64,000 nt of DNA from NCBI GenBank assembly GCA_016222825.1, contig JACRQF010000025.1, positions 28,244 through 92,243 of the forward strand, given 5' to 3'. The notes beneath the pieces are model-generated. The model had not been told where the DNA came from and ran no database searches. It saw nothing but the letters and a program-made list of their open reading frames with translations. Origin of the DNA: Verrucomicrobiota bacterium (lineage in GTDB: Bacteria > Verrucomicrobiota > Verrucomicrobiia > CAIQCK01). Positions 51,976 to 60,310 of the stretch are shown piece after piece (the first letter of the stretch is position 1; every line of letters begins with the position of its first letter). Made by a program: the position numbers and the translations under genes.

Positions 51976-53916
51976 TTACTGCAAATTCGTCTGCGGCACG
52001 ACCTGAATCCGGCTGGGCTTGTGCGACGCCGGCATTCCGCCCAGCCAGCGAAAATAGCGTTTGATCTCACCGTAGAAATTGTGCGCCACGTAACGATTCT
52101 GCTCCGTCTCGCCCATGTAGCCGCAGAGCCACGGCGTAGCGGCGCGGCGCGAGGCGCTGCCGAGCTTCGAGATCGCCAGCGCGGCGAGGAACACGATGCC
52201 CAGCACCGCCGCGAGCACAACCGGCGCGAAGAGCGCGGCGGAGTTGATCTGCTGCAAACCGCTCAGCGAGCCACCCATTATCGGCGCAGCCTTCGCCAGC
52301 GCAATGCCGTAGCTGTGCTGGCTGGCGTTCATGGCGGCTTGCATCAGGTTGAATGCGATGACCGGCGCGACGCCGAGCAACACGCAGAGCGCGGCGAGAA
52401 GGACCTGCGGCAATTGCATCATCCAACCGACTTCCAGCCCGCGCCGTTTCGCCGCCTGCACCTTCACAAGCAGGCTGGTGCGGGAGAGGAAGCTGACGCC
52501 GAAGAACTTGATGAACGACGCGAGCGTAAGCGCGCTGGTCAGGATGGCGATGACGGCGCAGACGGCGAGGTATTTCGCCGAGCCGCTGCCCTGCACCGCC
52601 GCGACGTAGATGCTCCACTTGCTGACAAAGCCGTTGAAGAGCGGCACGCCGGAGATCGAGAACGACGCGATGATCGCCGTGATCGCGGTGAGCGGCATGA
52701 ACCGCATCAGCCCGCCCATCTTGTTGAGGTCCTGCGTGCCGGTCGCGTGGAGCATCGAGCCGGCGTTGAGGAAAAGCAGGCCCTTGAAGAGGCCGTGGTT
52801 CAGCACGTGGAAGAGCGCACCGAAGAAAGCGATGGCCGCGAGCACGGCGACGTTCGGGTCTTTCACGGGCAACAGCGCCATGCACGCGCCCGTGCCGAAC
52901 AGGATGTAGCCAATCTGGCCGATGCTGTGGAACGCCAGCAGCCGTTTCGATTGCTCCTGCTTCAGCGCCTGCATCGTGCCGGTAAACAGCGTGATCGTGC
53001 CGAGCACGGCGACGACGAGACCCCATTTCGCGAGCGGGTAATCGGCTTGCGCCGAGGGCGGCACGAGCCATAGGAAATAACGCATCAGGCCGTAAACGCC
53101 GGTCTTGATCATCACGCCGGAGAGCATCGCGCTCACAGGCGACGGCGCGGCCGGATGGGCGTCCGGCAACCAGACCTGGCCAAACGGCCACATGCCCATC
53201 TTGATACCGAAGCCGACGAGGAAGAGCGCGAACGCCAGCGCGGTGACGCCGGGCTTGGCGACGAGCATGACGGGGAGGTTGGCGCAGACGGTGTCGAAGT
53301 CGTATTTCAAGCTCGCGGCGCCGGTCACTTTCGCGCCGGTGACGGCGAGCAACTCCGCGCCAATCATCGTCGCGACGCAGGCGATCTGCATCATGATGAG
53401 GTATTTGTTCGCCGCGCGGATGTTCTCCGGCTTCTTGTTCTCGAACCGGATGAGCGCGTAGCCCGGCAGCGTCATCATCTGCCAGAAGATGAAGAAGAAC
53501 CACATCATGTCCGTCGTGCTGACGAGGCCATACATCGCGGCGAGGAAGAGCAGGAAGTTCGGATAGTAGCGCGCCACGCCGTAATCTTCGTAGTGCCGCA
53601 TGTAGGCGATGGAGTAGAACGCCGCCGGCACCGCGATGAGCGCCGTCAGCATTAGGAACATCGCCGTCAGCCCGTCCACATGGATGCGCAACGCGAAGCC
53701 GAACTTCGGCATCGCCCAAAAAGCCGCCGGATGAGCGGACGGCCCCGCCGCCAGCACCTTCGCCACCGCCGAGAGAATCAGCACCGCCGTCGCCGCCGTC
53801 ACCGCGAACGCCAGCCAACCCGCCGCGGTCTTATTCCGCGACACTAGCAGCGTCAGCACCGCCCCTGCGAGGCAGAGGAGGATGGAGGCAACGACGGCTT
53901 GTTCGGGAGACATCAT
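51976..53916 (-). CDS. Antiporter-like membrane subunit 1 (NuoL/M/HyfB-like)
   Basis: 646 residues, about 14 membrane helices. It has the same motif as its paralogue: 'GFGIKMGMWPFGQVWLPDAHPAAPSPVSAMLSGVMIKTGVYGLMR'. The C-terminal tail is 'RAATPWLCGYMGETEQNRYVAHNFYGEIKRYFRWLGG'. Similarity along the whole length indicates tandem duplication followed by divergence. Complex I and group 4 hydrogenases use one to several such subunits for ion translocation. No separate NuoJ- or NuoK-like small subunit is visible in the cluster. The start overlaps the stop of the maturation protease gene (ATGA). Confidence 0.9.
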   Translation of the reverse strand: MMSPEQAVVASILLCLAGAVLTLLVSRNKTAAGWLAFAVTAATAVLILSAVAKVLAAGPSAHPAAFWAMPKFGFALRIHVDGLTAMFLMLTALIAVPAAFYSIAYMRHYEDYGVARYYPNFLLFLAAMYGLVSTTDMMWFFFIFWQMMTLPGYALIRFENKKPENIRAANKYLIMMQIACVATMIGAELLAVTGAKVTGAASLKYDFDTVCANLPVMLVAKPGVTALAFALFLVGFGIKMGMWPFGQVWLPDAHPAAPSPVSAMLSGVMIKTGVYGLMRYFLWLVPPSAQADYPLAKWGLVVAVLGTITLFTGTMQALKQEQSKRLLAFHSIGQIGYILFGTGACMALLPVKDPNVAVLAAIAFFGALFHVLNHGLFKGLLFLNAGSMLHATGTQDLNKMGGLMRFMPLTAITAIIASFSISGVPLFNGFVSKWSIYVAAVQGSGSAKYLAVCAVIAILTSALTLASFIKFFGVSFLSRTSLLVKVQAAKRRGLEVGWMMQLPQVLLAALCVLLGVAPVIAFNLMQAAMNASQHSYGIALAKAAPIMGGSLSGLQQINSAALFAPVVLAAVLGIVFLAALAISKLGSASRRAATPWLCGYMGETEQNRYVAHNFYGEIKRYFRWLGGMPASHKPSRIQVVPQTNLQ

Positions 53917-54419
53917 GCGGTGGCGTATTGCGTATTGCGTATTGCGTGGGCGGCCATCTCGCTCAATAGGCTCGCAAGTGCGTCGAGCGTGTGGCGAAGC
54001 GTGATCGTCAGATCAACGCCGGGTTTGAGCGACTGCGGCTGGACGCCGAGCAGATGCGCGCGCGTCGGGCTGTTGGATTCGACCCATTTGGCCAGCGTGC
54101 CGAGCGAAATCTTGTGCGTGGAAATCTGCGGGAAGCGCGCCGCCATTTCCTCGGCGTCCAGAAAGACCACCGAGCCGGGCGCACCGCCGAACTCCACCGC
54201 GTCGAGGAAGATCAGCGTGTCGAAACCGCCGTCCGCGACACGGCCAATGAACCGGTCCGGCGTCGTGCCGGCAATGATCACGTCCGGCACGCCCGCAGCA
54301 GCAAGAACTTCTGCCAGGCGAACGCCGAAGCCGTCGTCGCTGTAGTCGGTGTTGCCAAGGCCCATCAGGCAGACGCGGCCGACAAAGCACTGCTCAAGTT
54401 GTTCGCGGAGGTCGGGCAT
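53913..54419 (-). CDS. Hydrogenase maturation protease (HycI/HyaD family)
   Basis: 168 residues from the ATG at 54419. The family motif 'CLMGLGNTDYSDDGFGVRLAEVL' near residue 18 has the conserved 'GxGN' and Asp that bind nickel; 'TLIFLDAVEFGGAPGSV' carries the second Asp, and 'HLLGVQP' the third motif. These proteases cut the C-terminus of the large subunit after nickel insertion. The C-terminal 'RNTQYATA' is encoded by a (GCGTATT)3 microsatellite-like tract and is probably an accidental extension. It lies between the HydG-like and antiporter genes with start/stop overlaps on both sides. Confidence 0.93.
   Translation of the reverse strand: MPDLREQLEQCFVGRVCLMGLGNTDYSDDGFGVRLAEVLAAAGVPDVIIAGTTPDRFIGRVADGGFDTLIFLDAVEFGGAPGSVVFLDAEEMAARFPQISTHKISLGTLAKWVESNSPTRAHLLGVQPQSLKPGVDLTITLRHTLDALASLLSEMAAHAIRNTQYATA
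53923..53947. repeat. (GCGTATT)3 tandem tract
   Basis: Three and a half copies of GCGTATT (53923-53947) cover the last codons of the maturation-protease gene. The repeat is AT-rich relative to its surroundings and reads as 'IRNTQYATA' on the coding strand, so the protein's end is repeat-derived. Confidence 0.8.
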
Positions 54420-55267
54420 CAGATGTCCTCGCCGAGCTTCTGGATTTGATCGTAGGTGAACACGGGACCGTCCACGCACACGTAGGCGACGCCGATGCAG
54501 CAATGACCGCATTTTCCGACGCCGCACTTCATATAACGTTCCAGCGTCGAGACGATGTTCTTGTCCTGGAAGCCGAGCGCCTTCAGATCCTTGATGACGA
54601 AGCGGAACATGATCGGCGGGCCGCACACGAACGCCACCGTGTCCTCCACCGCCACCTGCACGCCAGGCTTCTTGAAGAGGCTGCCGACGACGCCCACGTT
54701 GCCGGTCCAGCCGTCGGCGGCCCGGTCCACGGTGAGATGGCACTCCACGCCGGCGGACTTCTCCCACTCGCGGAGATTGTCGCGATACATCAGGTCGCGC
54801 GGCGTCTTGGCGCCTAGGAAGATCTGGATGCGCTTGTATTTCTCGCGGTGGGCCAGCGCGTAGATGATGCAGGAGCGCAGCGGAATCAGTCCGATGCCGC
54901 CGGCGACGAAGACGAGGTTCTTCCCGTAATACTCCTCCATCGGGAAGCCGTTGCCGTAGGGGCCGCGCACGGCAAACTTGTCGCCCGGCTTGAGCGCGTG
55001 CAGCGCCGCCGAGCAACTACCGACCTGTTTCACAGTGAAAAAAGTGTCCGCTTCCGTCGGGCTGGGCGGCAGCGAGGCGGGAAATTCGCCAATACCGAAG
55101 AGCGACACCTGCGCGAACTGGCCGGGGCGGAACTTTTTAAACGCCGCCTGCTCGGCCGGGTCCGTGAAGCGCCAATAGAACGTCTTGACCTCGGCGATTT
55201 CGTCCACCACCCGGTCGAGGATCGCGATCTTCGGCAGATAACAGTTGTCAACGGGCGACAGGTTCAT
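54419..55267 (-). CDS. FAD/NAD(P)-binding iron-sulfur reductase subunit (HydG/AsrB-like)
   Basis: 282 residues from the ATG at 55267 (AGAGG upstream); the ORF track start at 55276 is a TTG. It is a ferredoxin-NADP-reductase fold: 'FRPGQFAQVSLFGIGEFPASLP' (flavin), 'GDKFAVRGPYGNGFPM', and 'LVFVAGGIGLIPLRSCI' (NAD(P) binding). The C-terminus has 'KCGVGKCGHCCIGVAYVCVDGP', the PyrK-type [2Fe-2S] site. It matches the gamma subunit of sulfhydrogenases and AsrB. It probably exchanges electrons between NAD(P)H and the HydB-like subunit encoded by the overlapping upstream gene. Confidence 0.9.
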   Translation of the reverse strand: MNLSPVDNCYLPKIAILDRVVDEIAEVKTFYWRFTDPAEQAAFKKFRPGQFAQVSLFGIGEFPASLPPSPTEADTFFTVKQVGSCSAALHALKPGDKFAVRGPYGNGFPMEEYYGKNLVFVAGGIGLIPLRSCIIYALAHREKYKRIQIFLGAKTPRDLMYRDNLREWEKSAGVECHLTVDRAADGWTGNVGVVGSLFKKPGVQVAVEDTVAFVCGPPIMFRFVIKDLKALGFQDKNIVSTLERYMKCGVGKCGHCCIGVAYVCVDGPVFTYDQIQKLGEDI

Positions 55268-56342
55268 GTTTGTCAACCTCTGCCGTCTCGCGGCGGATCA
55301 TTTCCACGACGCTGGGCATGCCGATGTCACCGTGGCAGACGGCGGCGCAGCGCCCGCAACCGACGCAAGCCATCGAAAGCTCGCGCTGGATGAAGTAATG
55401 CGACAGTTTTCGGAAAAAGCGGCGGTTGCGGCGGTCGTGGACGGCCCGGCGCGGGTTGTGGCCGCCGGCCATGCGCGTGAAGCCGCCGAGCGCGCAAGCG
55501 TCCCAGATGCGGACGCGCTCGACCTCGTCCGGCCCGACCTGACGGTCGCTGACGGTGAAGCAGGTGCAGGCGGGGCAAACATAGGTGCAGCCGCCGCATT
55601 CGAGGCACCGCTTGCCAATTTCCTCCCACGTCTTCTCCTGAATCCGCCCCGCCGACACGTGGCGGATGGCGGCGGAGAACCAACTCGTGGTGGACGGTTT
55701 GAAACTCTTGCGAACCTCGCCGAGGATGGCGCGGCGCTTGGCGACGTGCTCCTCGGTGCCTTTGCGGAAGAACGGTGCGCTGAACAAAGCCTCGCCCGCC
55801 TCCGTGCCGGCCACTGCCATGAATTCGCCGCCGCCGAGGTCCATCAACTGGAGGTCGAAATGCTCGCGCGCGGCCGGGCCGGTGTCGGCGCAGACGCAGA
55901 AACACTCCTCGCCGATGTCACGCGCCGGATCGGTGCAGACGACGTTGACCAAGAACATGTTCTTGCGGCGCTTTTCGTAATAGATGTCGCGATGCTCGCG
56001 GCCCAGGAAGAACCGGTCGAGGTGCCAGATGCCCGCCACGTCGCACGAGCGGATGCCAAAGATGGCGCGTTTCGGCTCGCGGTAGGTCGGCTCGATCTGG
56101 AGGTCGCCATCGCTGCGCTGGACCTTCATCAGCCGCTCAATGTGCGGGAAGATGAACCGCTTCGGCGGATAGTAGGGATTCGGCAGGTGAATCTGAATCT
56201 CGCCGCGGTTCTGGTCGGTGACGCTGTCGTAGCAGGTGTCGCGACCCCGGCCGCCGAACGGCGCGAAAACCTCGTGGCCCTGCTGGCGGAGCAGGTCCAC
56301 GATCTTCAACACGTCGGCGCTGTCGAGGATGCGGGCTTTCAT
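55248..56342 (-). CDS. 4Fe-4S dicluster electron-transfer subunit (HydB/AsrA-like)
   Basis: 364 residues from the ATG at 56342 (MKARILDSADVLKIVDLLRQQG); the frame to 56813 is a shadow of the molybdopterin gene. The N-terminal and middle regions are of the HydB/AsrA type ('YYPPKRFIFPHIERLMK', 'RAIFGIRSCDVAGIWHLDRFF'). The C-terminus has two clusters: 'CLECGGCTYVCPACTCF' and 'CVGCGRCAAVCHGDIG'. It pairs with the HydG-like FAD protein as in sulfhydrogenase. It overlaps the molybdopterin gene by four bases (ATGA) and the HydG-like gene by about 20, so it is co-translated with both. Confidence 0.9.
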   Translation of the reverse strand: MKARILDSADVLKIVDLLRQQGHEVFAPFGGRGRDTCYDSVTDQNRGEIQIHLPNPYYPPKRFIFPHIERLMKVQRSDGDLQIEPTYREPKRAIFGIRSCDVAGIWHLDRFFLGREHRDIYYEKRRKNMFLVNVVCTDPARDIGEECFCVCADTGPAAREHFDLQLMDLGGGEFMAVAGTEAGEALFSAPFFRKGTEEHVAKRRAILGEVRKSFKPSTTSWFSAAIRHVSAGRIQEKTWEEIGKRCLECGGCTYVCPACTCFTVSDRQVGPDEVERVRIWDACALGGFTRMAGGHNPRRAVHDRRNRRFFRKLSHYFIQRELSMACVGCGRCAAVCHGDIGMPSVVEMIRRETAEVDKHEPVAR

Positions 56343-58366
56343 GCAGTCTCCTTCTCCACGCGCACCGGCATGATCTGGTGCCCGCTGTGCGCCCGACCCA
56401 GAATCTGCTTCTGCACCTCGCGGACGAAGAACGGCACGAAGATGGTGCCGCCGCGCACTTCGTGCGTGACACGCGCGGCGGCGACAGCCGAGCCGCTGGC
56501 CGCCCGGAGCCGGATCTTCTCGCCGTCGCGGATGCCGAGCGCCTTGGCGTCGGCGGTGTTGATCTCGACGAAGCCGTCCGGGTAATCGAGCAACAGGATG
56601 CGGTATTCGCGTTTGAGCGTCTCGCTGTGCTGGATCAGGATGTTCTGGTTCCAGTAGTAGAGCGAGTGGCCAAAGACCAGGGTGAACGGGAAATCCTTCG
56701 GCGACACTTCCAGCGCCGGCTTCGGCACCGGCGCGAACTTGAACCGCCGGGCGCCGCTGCCGTCCGCAAACAGAAACTGCGTGCCCAGCGGACGGTCCTT
56801 GGTGCACGGCCACTGGCGGCCGTATGCGCGGGCGAGGTTGTCGTGGCTCGCGCCGCTGTAGAACGGCACCACATCGCCCAGCTCGTCCATGACTTCGGCG
56901 GCGGTCTTGTAGTTCCAGCCCGCGCCCATCGCGCGGCCCACGCGCGCGATTTGCTCCCAGGCCGGTATCGGCCCCGGCGGCGGCTCTATCGCCTGCCGCG
57001 CCAACTGTATCCGCCGGTCGCTACTGGTGAACGACACTTCCTCCTCGCCGAACGCGGACGACGGCAGCACGACGTGCGCAAATTGCGCCGTTCCCGTCAT
57101 GAAGAGGTGCTGCACCACCACCAGGTCGAACTGCCTGAGCGAGTGGGCGGCGTCGCCGAAGAACGCCGTGCTCACTGGATCGTAGCGGCAAAGCCAGAGC
57201 GCCTTCACTTTGCCGCCGCCGCGGTCGCCGAGCAACGAGCGCGCGTTCAAGCCGGGCGCGGCGGGCAGCTTCGTTTTCCAAACCGCCTCGACTTCGGCGC
57301 GGTCGGCGGCGCTGGCCACGGAACGGTAGCCGGGCAGGCGGTCGGGCAGCATGCCCATGTCGCAGACGCCCTGGAGATTGTTGTGCTCGGTGAGCGCATA
57401 GATGCCCGCGCCAGCCTTGCCGAGTTGGCCCGTGAGCAACGCAAGGTTCACGAGCGCCTGAATGCTCTCCGCCTCGCGTGATTCGATGCCGGTGGAGTAG
57501 AGGATGGCCGCAGACTTCGCGCGGGCATAGGCGAGCGCGGCGGCCTCGATGATGTCGGCCGGCACGCCGCAGCCCTCGGCGCCGGCCAGCAGATCGTAGC
57601 CGGCGAGCTGTTCGAGAAACGCCTCGTAATCGCGGCAGTGGGCCTTGATGAACGGCAGGTTCATCAAGCCGCGGTCCACGATGACCTTGGCCATCGCACC
57701 GTAGAGCAGCGTCTCGGTGCCGGGCTTGAGCTGAATGAAATAATCGGCGCTCTCGGCGACGCGATGCTTGCGCGCGTCAATGACAATGAGCTTGGCGCCC
57801 TTGAGCTTGGCGCGGATGACGTGGCCGCCGATGGTCGGCAACTGCCGGCCCAGATCCACGCCATCCACCACCACGACCTCGCTCGAAGCCAGTTCGCCGA
57901 TGGAGTTCGTCGTGGCCGGCACGCCGATCATGTCGAGCAGGACGTTGATGGAGTTGTTGCTATAGACGCCCGTGCCGTGATCCACGTTGTTGGTGCCGAT
58001 GACGGCGCGGGCGAGCTTCTGGAGCAGATAGCTCTCCTCGTTCGAGCAGCGCGGCGAGTTCAGGAACGCCAGCGCGTCCGGGCCGTGCTGGCCGCGGATC
58101 CTCCGCAGCCGATCGGCAATGTAGCCAATCGCTTCATCCCAGCCAACTTCCTCAAACTTGCCGTTCTTGCGGAGCAACGGCTGCTTCAGGCGGTCCAGCG
58201 ACGTGGCTACCTCGTGGACGTTCCAGCCGCGCACGCAGATTTTCCCGTCGTTGGTCGGGTGCGACATGCTGGGATAAACCCCCGCCACAGTGCGGTTATC
58301 TGTTGTCTCCAAGTAGAGACCACATCCCACGCCACAGAACGTGCAGGTTGTCAGCTTGTGCGCCAT
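56339..58366 (-). CDS. Formate-dehydrogenase-like molybdopterin oxidoreductase, catalytic Sec/Cys replaced
   Basis: 675 residues. The N-terminal [4Fe-4S] motif C8-x2-C11-x3-C15-x28-C44 is intact. The molybdopterin domains follow: 'LNSPRCSNEESYLLQKLARAVIGTNNVDH' leads into the active-site loop, with typical MGD-binding later ('VVVDGVDLGRQLPTIGGHVIRAKLKGAK') and a C-terminal dinucleotide-binding domain. The loop reads DHGTGVYSNNS. In FdhF-type enzymes this position is DxCARx(U/C)HxP, so the Mo/W-ligating Sec or Cys is Tyr135 and the next His is Ser. Overall length and neighbours are FdhA-like, but formate oxidation by the usual mechanism is unlikely. It may be a structural or electron-wire subunit. 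Confidence 0.85.
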   Translation of the reverse strand: MAHKLTTCTFCGVGCGLYLETTDNRTVAGVYPSMSHPTNDGKICVRGWNVHEVATSLDRLKQPLLRKNGKFEEVGWDEAIGYIADRLRRIRGQHGPDALAFLNSPRCSNEESYLLQKLARAVIGTNNVDHGTGVYSNNSINVLLDMIGVPATTNSIGELASSEVVVVDGVDLGRQLPTIGGHVIRAKLKGAKLIVIDARKHRVAESADYFIQLKPGTETLLYGAMAKVIVDRGLMNLPFIKAHCRDYEAFLEQLAGYDLLAGAEGCGVPADIIEAAALAYARAKSAAILYSTGIESREAESIQALVNLALLTGQLGKAGAGIYALTEHNNLQGVCDMGMLPDRLPGYRSVASAADRAEVEAVWKTKLPAAPGLNARSLLGDRGGGKVKALWLCRYDPVSTAFFGDAAHSLRQFDLVVVQHLFMTGTAQFAHVVLPSSAFGEEEVSFTSSDRRIQLARQAIEPPPGPIPAWEQIARVGRAMGAGWNYKTAAEVMDELGDVVPFYSGASHDNLARAYGRQWPCTKDRPLGTQFLFADGSGARRFKFAPVPKPALEVSPKDFPFTLVFGHSLYYWNQNILIQHSETLKREYRILLLDYPDGFVEINTADAKALGIRDGEKIRLRAASGSAVAAARVTHEVRGGTIFVPFFVREVQKQILGRAHSGHQIMPVRVEKETA

Positions 58367-58418
58367 GCTGACAACCTGCTGTTCGATAATTTACGGCAGC
58401 GGTTCATGGCCGCCTAGG

Positions 58419-59309
58419 TTACACGGCGGCGGCTTTCCTGCAAGCAGCAAGCATCGCCGCCGGCGGCGACAGGAACTCGGTGCCGATGCCCAGCCGCTTG
58501 GCCGGAATGCCCATCGAGAGGCCCATCAGTTGAGTGAAGTAGAAGACCGGCACGGAATACTTCGTCCCGAACTCCGCGTTCACCTGGTCCTGGTAGCATT
58601 CGAGGTTCACTTGGCAGAGCGGGCAGGCGGTCGCAATCACGTCCGCGCCGGAGTCGAGCGCGTTCTGCAACAGGTTGCGCACCATGCTCAGCGCGGCCTG
58701 CCGGTTCGTGATGATGAGCGCCGCGCCGCAACAACGCAGCCGGAGCAGGAAGTCCACCGGTGTCGCGCCGATGGCCGTCATCAGGTCCTCGAAGTAGCGA
58801 GGCTCCTCGACGTTCTCGTGCTCGAACTTCCTCGGCCGCAGGATCTGGCAGCCGTAGTAGGGCGCAACCTTCAGGCCGGTCAGCGGGTTGGTGGCCTTGG
58901 CCTTGACCTCTTTGAGGTCTTCGGAAAACACCTCGATCAGGTGATGCACCTTAATCTTGCCGTCGTAGCGGAGGTTGTCCTCTTCAAGGGCGAAGTTGAT
59001 GTGGTCGGCCAGATCGTGGTCCTTCTTCAGGTGGGCGTTGCAGGCGTGCATGTTCTTGTAGCAGCCGCTGCACGGCGCCACGAGGTCGAGGCCTTCCTTC
59101 TCAGCCATCGCCAGGTTCCGCGCGCAAAGCGTGTGGGCGAGCAGCTCGTCCACGTGGAAATAGGCGGTGGCGCCACAACAGTTCCAGTCCTCCAGCTCCT
59201 TGAGTTCCATGCCCATCACGCGGGCGATCTCGACGGTGGAGAGGTGGTAGCTCTCCGCCATCTTCTCAAGGGAACAGCCTGGGAAATATGCGAACGTCTT
59301 TTTCGTCAT
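58419..59309 (-). CDS. hdrB: Heterodisulfide reductase subunit B-like (HdrB)
   Basis: 296 residues with two CCG domains. The first has 'YFPGCSLEKMAESY', 'WNCCGATAYFH' and 'APCSGCYKNMH'; the second 'PYYGCQILRP', 'RLRCCGAALI' and 'TACPLCQVNLE'. Both full C-x(n)-CCG-x(m)-C-x2-C patterns bind the non-cubane [4Fe-4S] clusters that reduce disulfides in HdrB. The organism is a bacterium, so the substrate is probably not CoM-S-S-CoB; a thiol/disulfide or a partner protein is possible. HdrC is encoded four bases upstream. Confidence 0.93.
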   Translation of the reverse strand: MTKKTFAYFPGCSLEKMAESYHLSTVEIARVMGMELKELEDWNCCGATAYFHVDELLAHTLCARNLAMAEKEGLDLVAPCSGCYKNMHACNAHLKKDHDLADHINFALEEDNLRYDGKIKVHHLIEVFSEDLKEVKAKATNPLTGLKVAPYYGCQILRPRKFEHENVEEPRYFEDLMTAIGATPVDFLLRLRCCGAALIITNRQAALSMVRNLLQNALDSGADVIATACPLCQVNLECYQDQVNAEFGTKYSVPVFYFTQLMGLSMGIPAKRLGIGTEFLSPPAAMLAACRKAAAV

Positions 59310-59313
59310 TAAC

Positions 59314-59871
59314 TTAGTCTCCGATCGGGATGATGCGTTTGATCATCCGTTTGAAATTCTCCAGCCGCTTGATGCGCGCCGGCAGGACGGGGAGGCGGCC
59401 TTTGAGCATGAGCATCGTGGCGTTTTGCGCCTCGGACAGCATTTCCTTCAGGCCGAGCGTGAAGAAGTAGCTGGTGGCCAGCACCGGCTCGTAGCTGCGG
59501 CCGGTGCGCACGATGTTCTTGACAAAGGTTTCGGAGAACGCCGGGCCGATGAGGTCCTCGGGATACTGGTTCTTCCAGATGGTGTAGCGCTTCAGGCCAT
59601 ACATCAGCTCCGCGATGTCAATGCCGCGCGGGCAGCGCACGGTGCATTGGTAACAGGAGGCGCAATACCAGAAGGCGCGGGTGGCCATGACTTTGTCCTT
59701 GAAGCCGGCGTCAATCATGCGGATGAGGCGCTGGGGCCGCACGTCCATGAAGTCGCCGACAGGGCAGGTGCCGGAGCAGGTGCCGCATTGCATGCAGGCG
59801 CTGACGGGCGTGCCGCCCGCCGCGTGGAGCAAGTTGCCAATCTCCTGGCTGAATGTGACTGTCGTTGCCAT
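59314..59871 (-). CDS. hdrC: Heterodisulfide reductase subunit C-like (HdrC)
   Basis: 185 residues. Two 4Fe-4S motifs: 'CMQCGTCSGTCPVGDFMDVRPQRLIR' near residue 21 and 'WYCASCYQCTVRCPRGIDI' near 68. This is the usual HdrC layout and length. It links HdrA and HdrB by electron transfer. The hdrB gene begins four bases after its stop, and a stand-alone response regulator ends seven bases upstream, so the phosphorelay genes and hdrC are in the same transcript. Confidence 0.93.
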   Translation of the reverse strand: MATTVTFSQEIGNLLHAAGGTPVSACMQCGTCSGTCPVGDFMDVRPQRLIRMIDAGFKDKVMATRAFWYCASCYQCTVRCPRGIDIAELMYGLKRYTIWKNQYPEDLIGPAFSETFVKNIVRTGRSYEPVLATSYFFTLGLKEMLSEAQNATMLMLKGRLPVLPARIKRLENFKRMIKRIIPIGD

Positions 59872-59878
59872 AGGGTTC

Positions 59879-60295
59879 CTATTTCTTTTTCTTGGCCTCG
59901 GAGGACTTGATGAGCGCGCTGACCTTGTCGAGCAGCAGTTTGGGCTCGACGGGCTTCTCGATCAGCTCGTCCACGTCCACAAAGTTCGGATGCACCGCGC
60001 CGCCGGGGAACAGGAACGCCATCTGTTCGCGGATGCTGGTGATGATCAGGACGGGCAGTTCACGGAATTTCGCGTCCTTGCCGAGCTTGCGGGCGATCAT
60101 GATGCCCTCGGCGCCGCGGCCCATCATCACGTCGAGCAGCAGCAGGTCGTATTTGTTCTTCTCCAGGGCGGCCCAGCCGTCCTTCGGGTTGTGGGCCATG
60201 TCCACCTTGTATTTGGCCTTCACGAGGATGGATTTGATCCCCTCCGCGAAATCGGGATCGTCGTCAATGATCAGCAACTGTTTCTGTTCGCTCAT
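59879..60295 (-). CDS. Single-domain response regulator
   Basis: 138 residues. It is a receiver with acidic pocket 'LLIIDDDPDF', phospho-acceptor Asp in 'YDLLLLDVMMGRGAEG', Thr/Ser in 'VLIITSIREQ' and Lys in 'LIEKPVEP'. An inserted loop 'AFLFPGGAVHPNFVDVDE' between beta 4 and alpha 4 is unusual. There is no output domain; the C-terminus ends in Lys-rich tail. It lies between a receiver-kinase hybrid and hdrC, 15 and 7 bases from each. It could control Hdr or hydrogenase activity by direct protein contact rather than by DNA binding; that is inference. Confidence 0.9.
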   Translation of the reverse strand: MSEQKQLLIIDDDPDFAEGIKSILVKAKYKVDMAHNPKDGWAALEKNKYDLLLLDVMMGRGAEGIMIARKLGKDAKFRELPVLIITSIREQMAFLFPGGAVHPNFVDVDELIEKPVEPKLLLDKVSALIKSSEAKKKK

Positions 60296-60310
60296 GGTAT
60301 GGTCTCCTTT

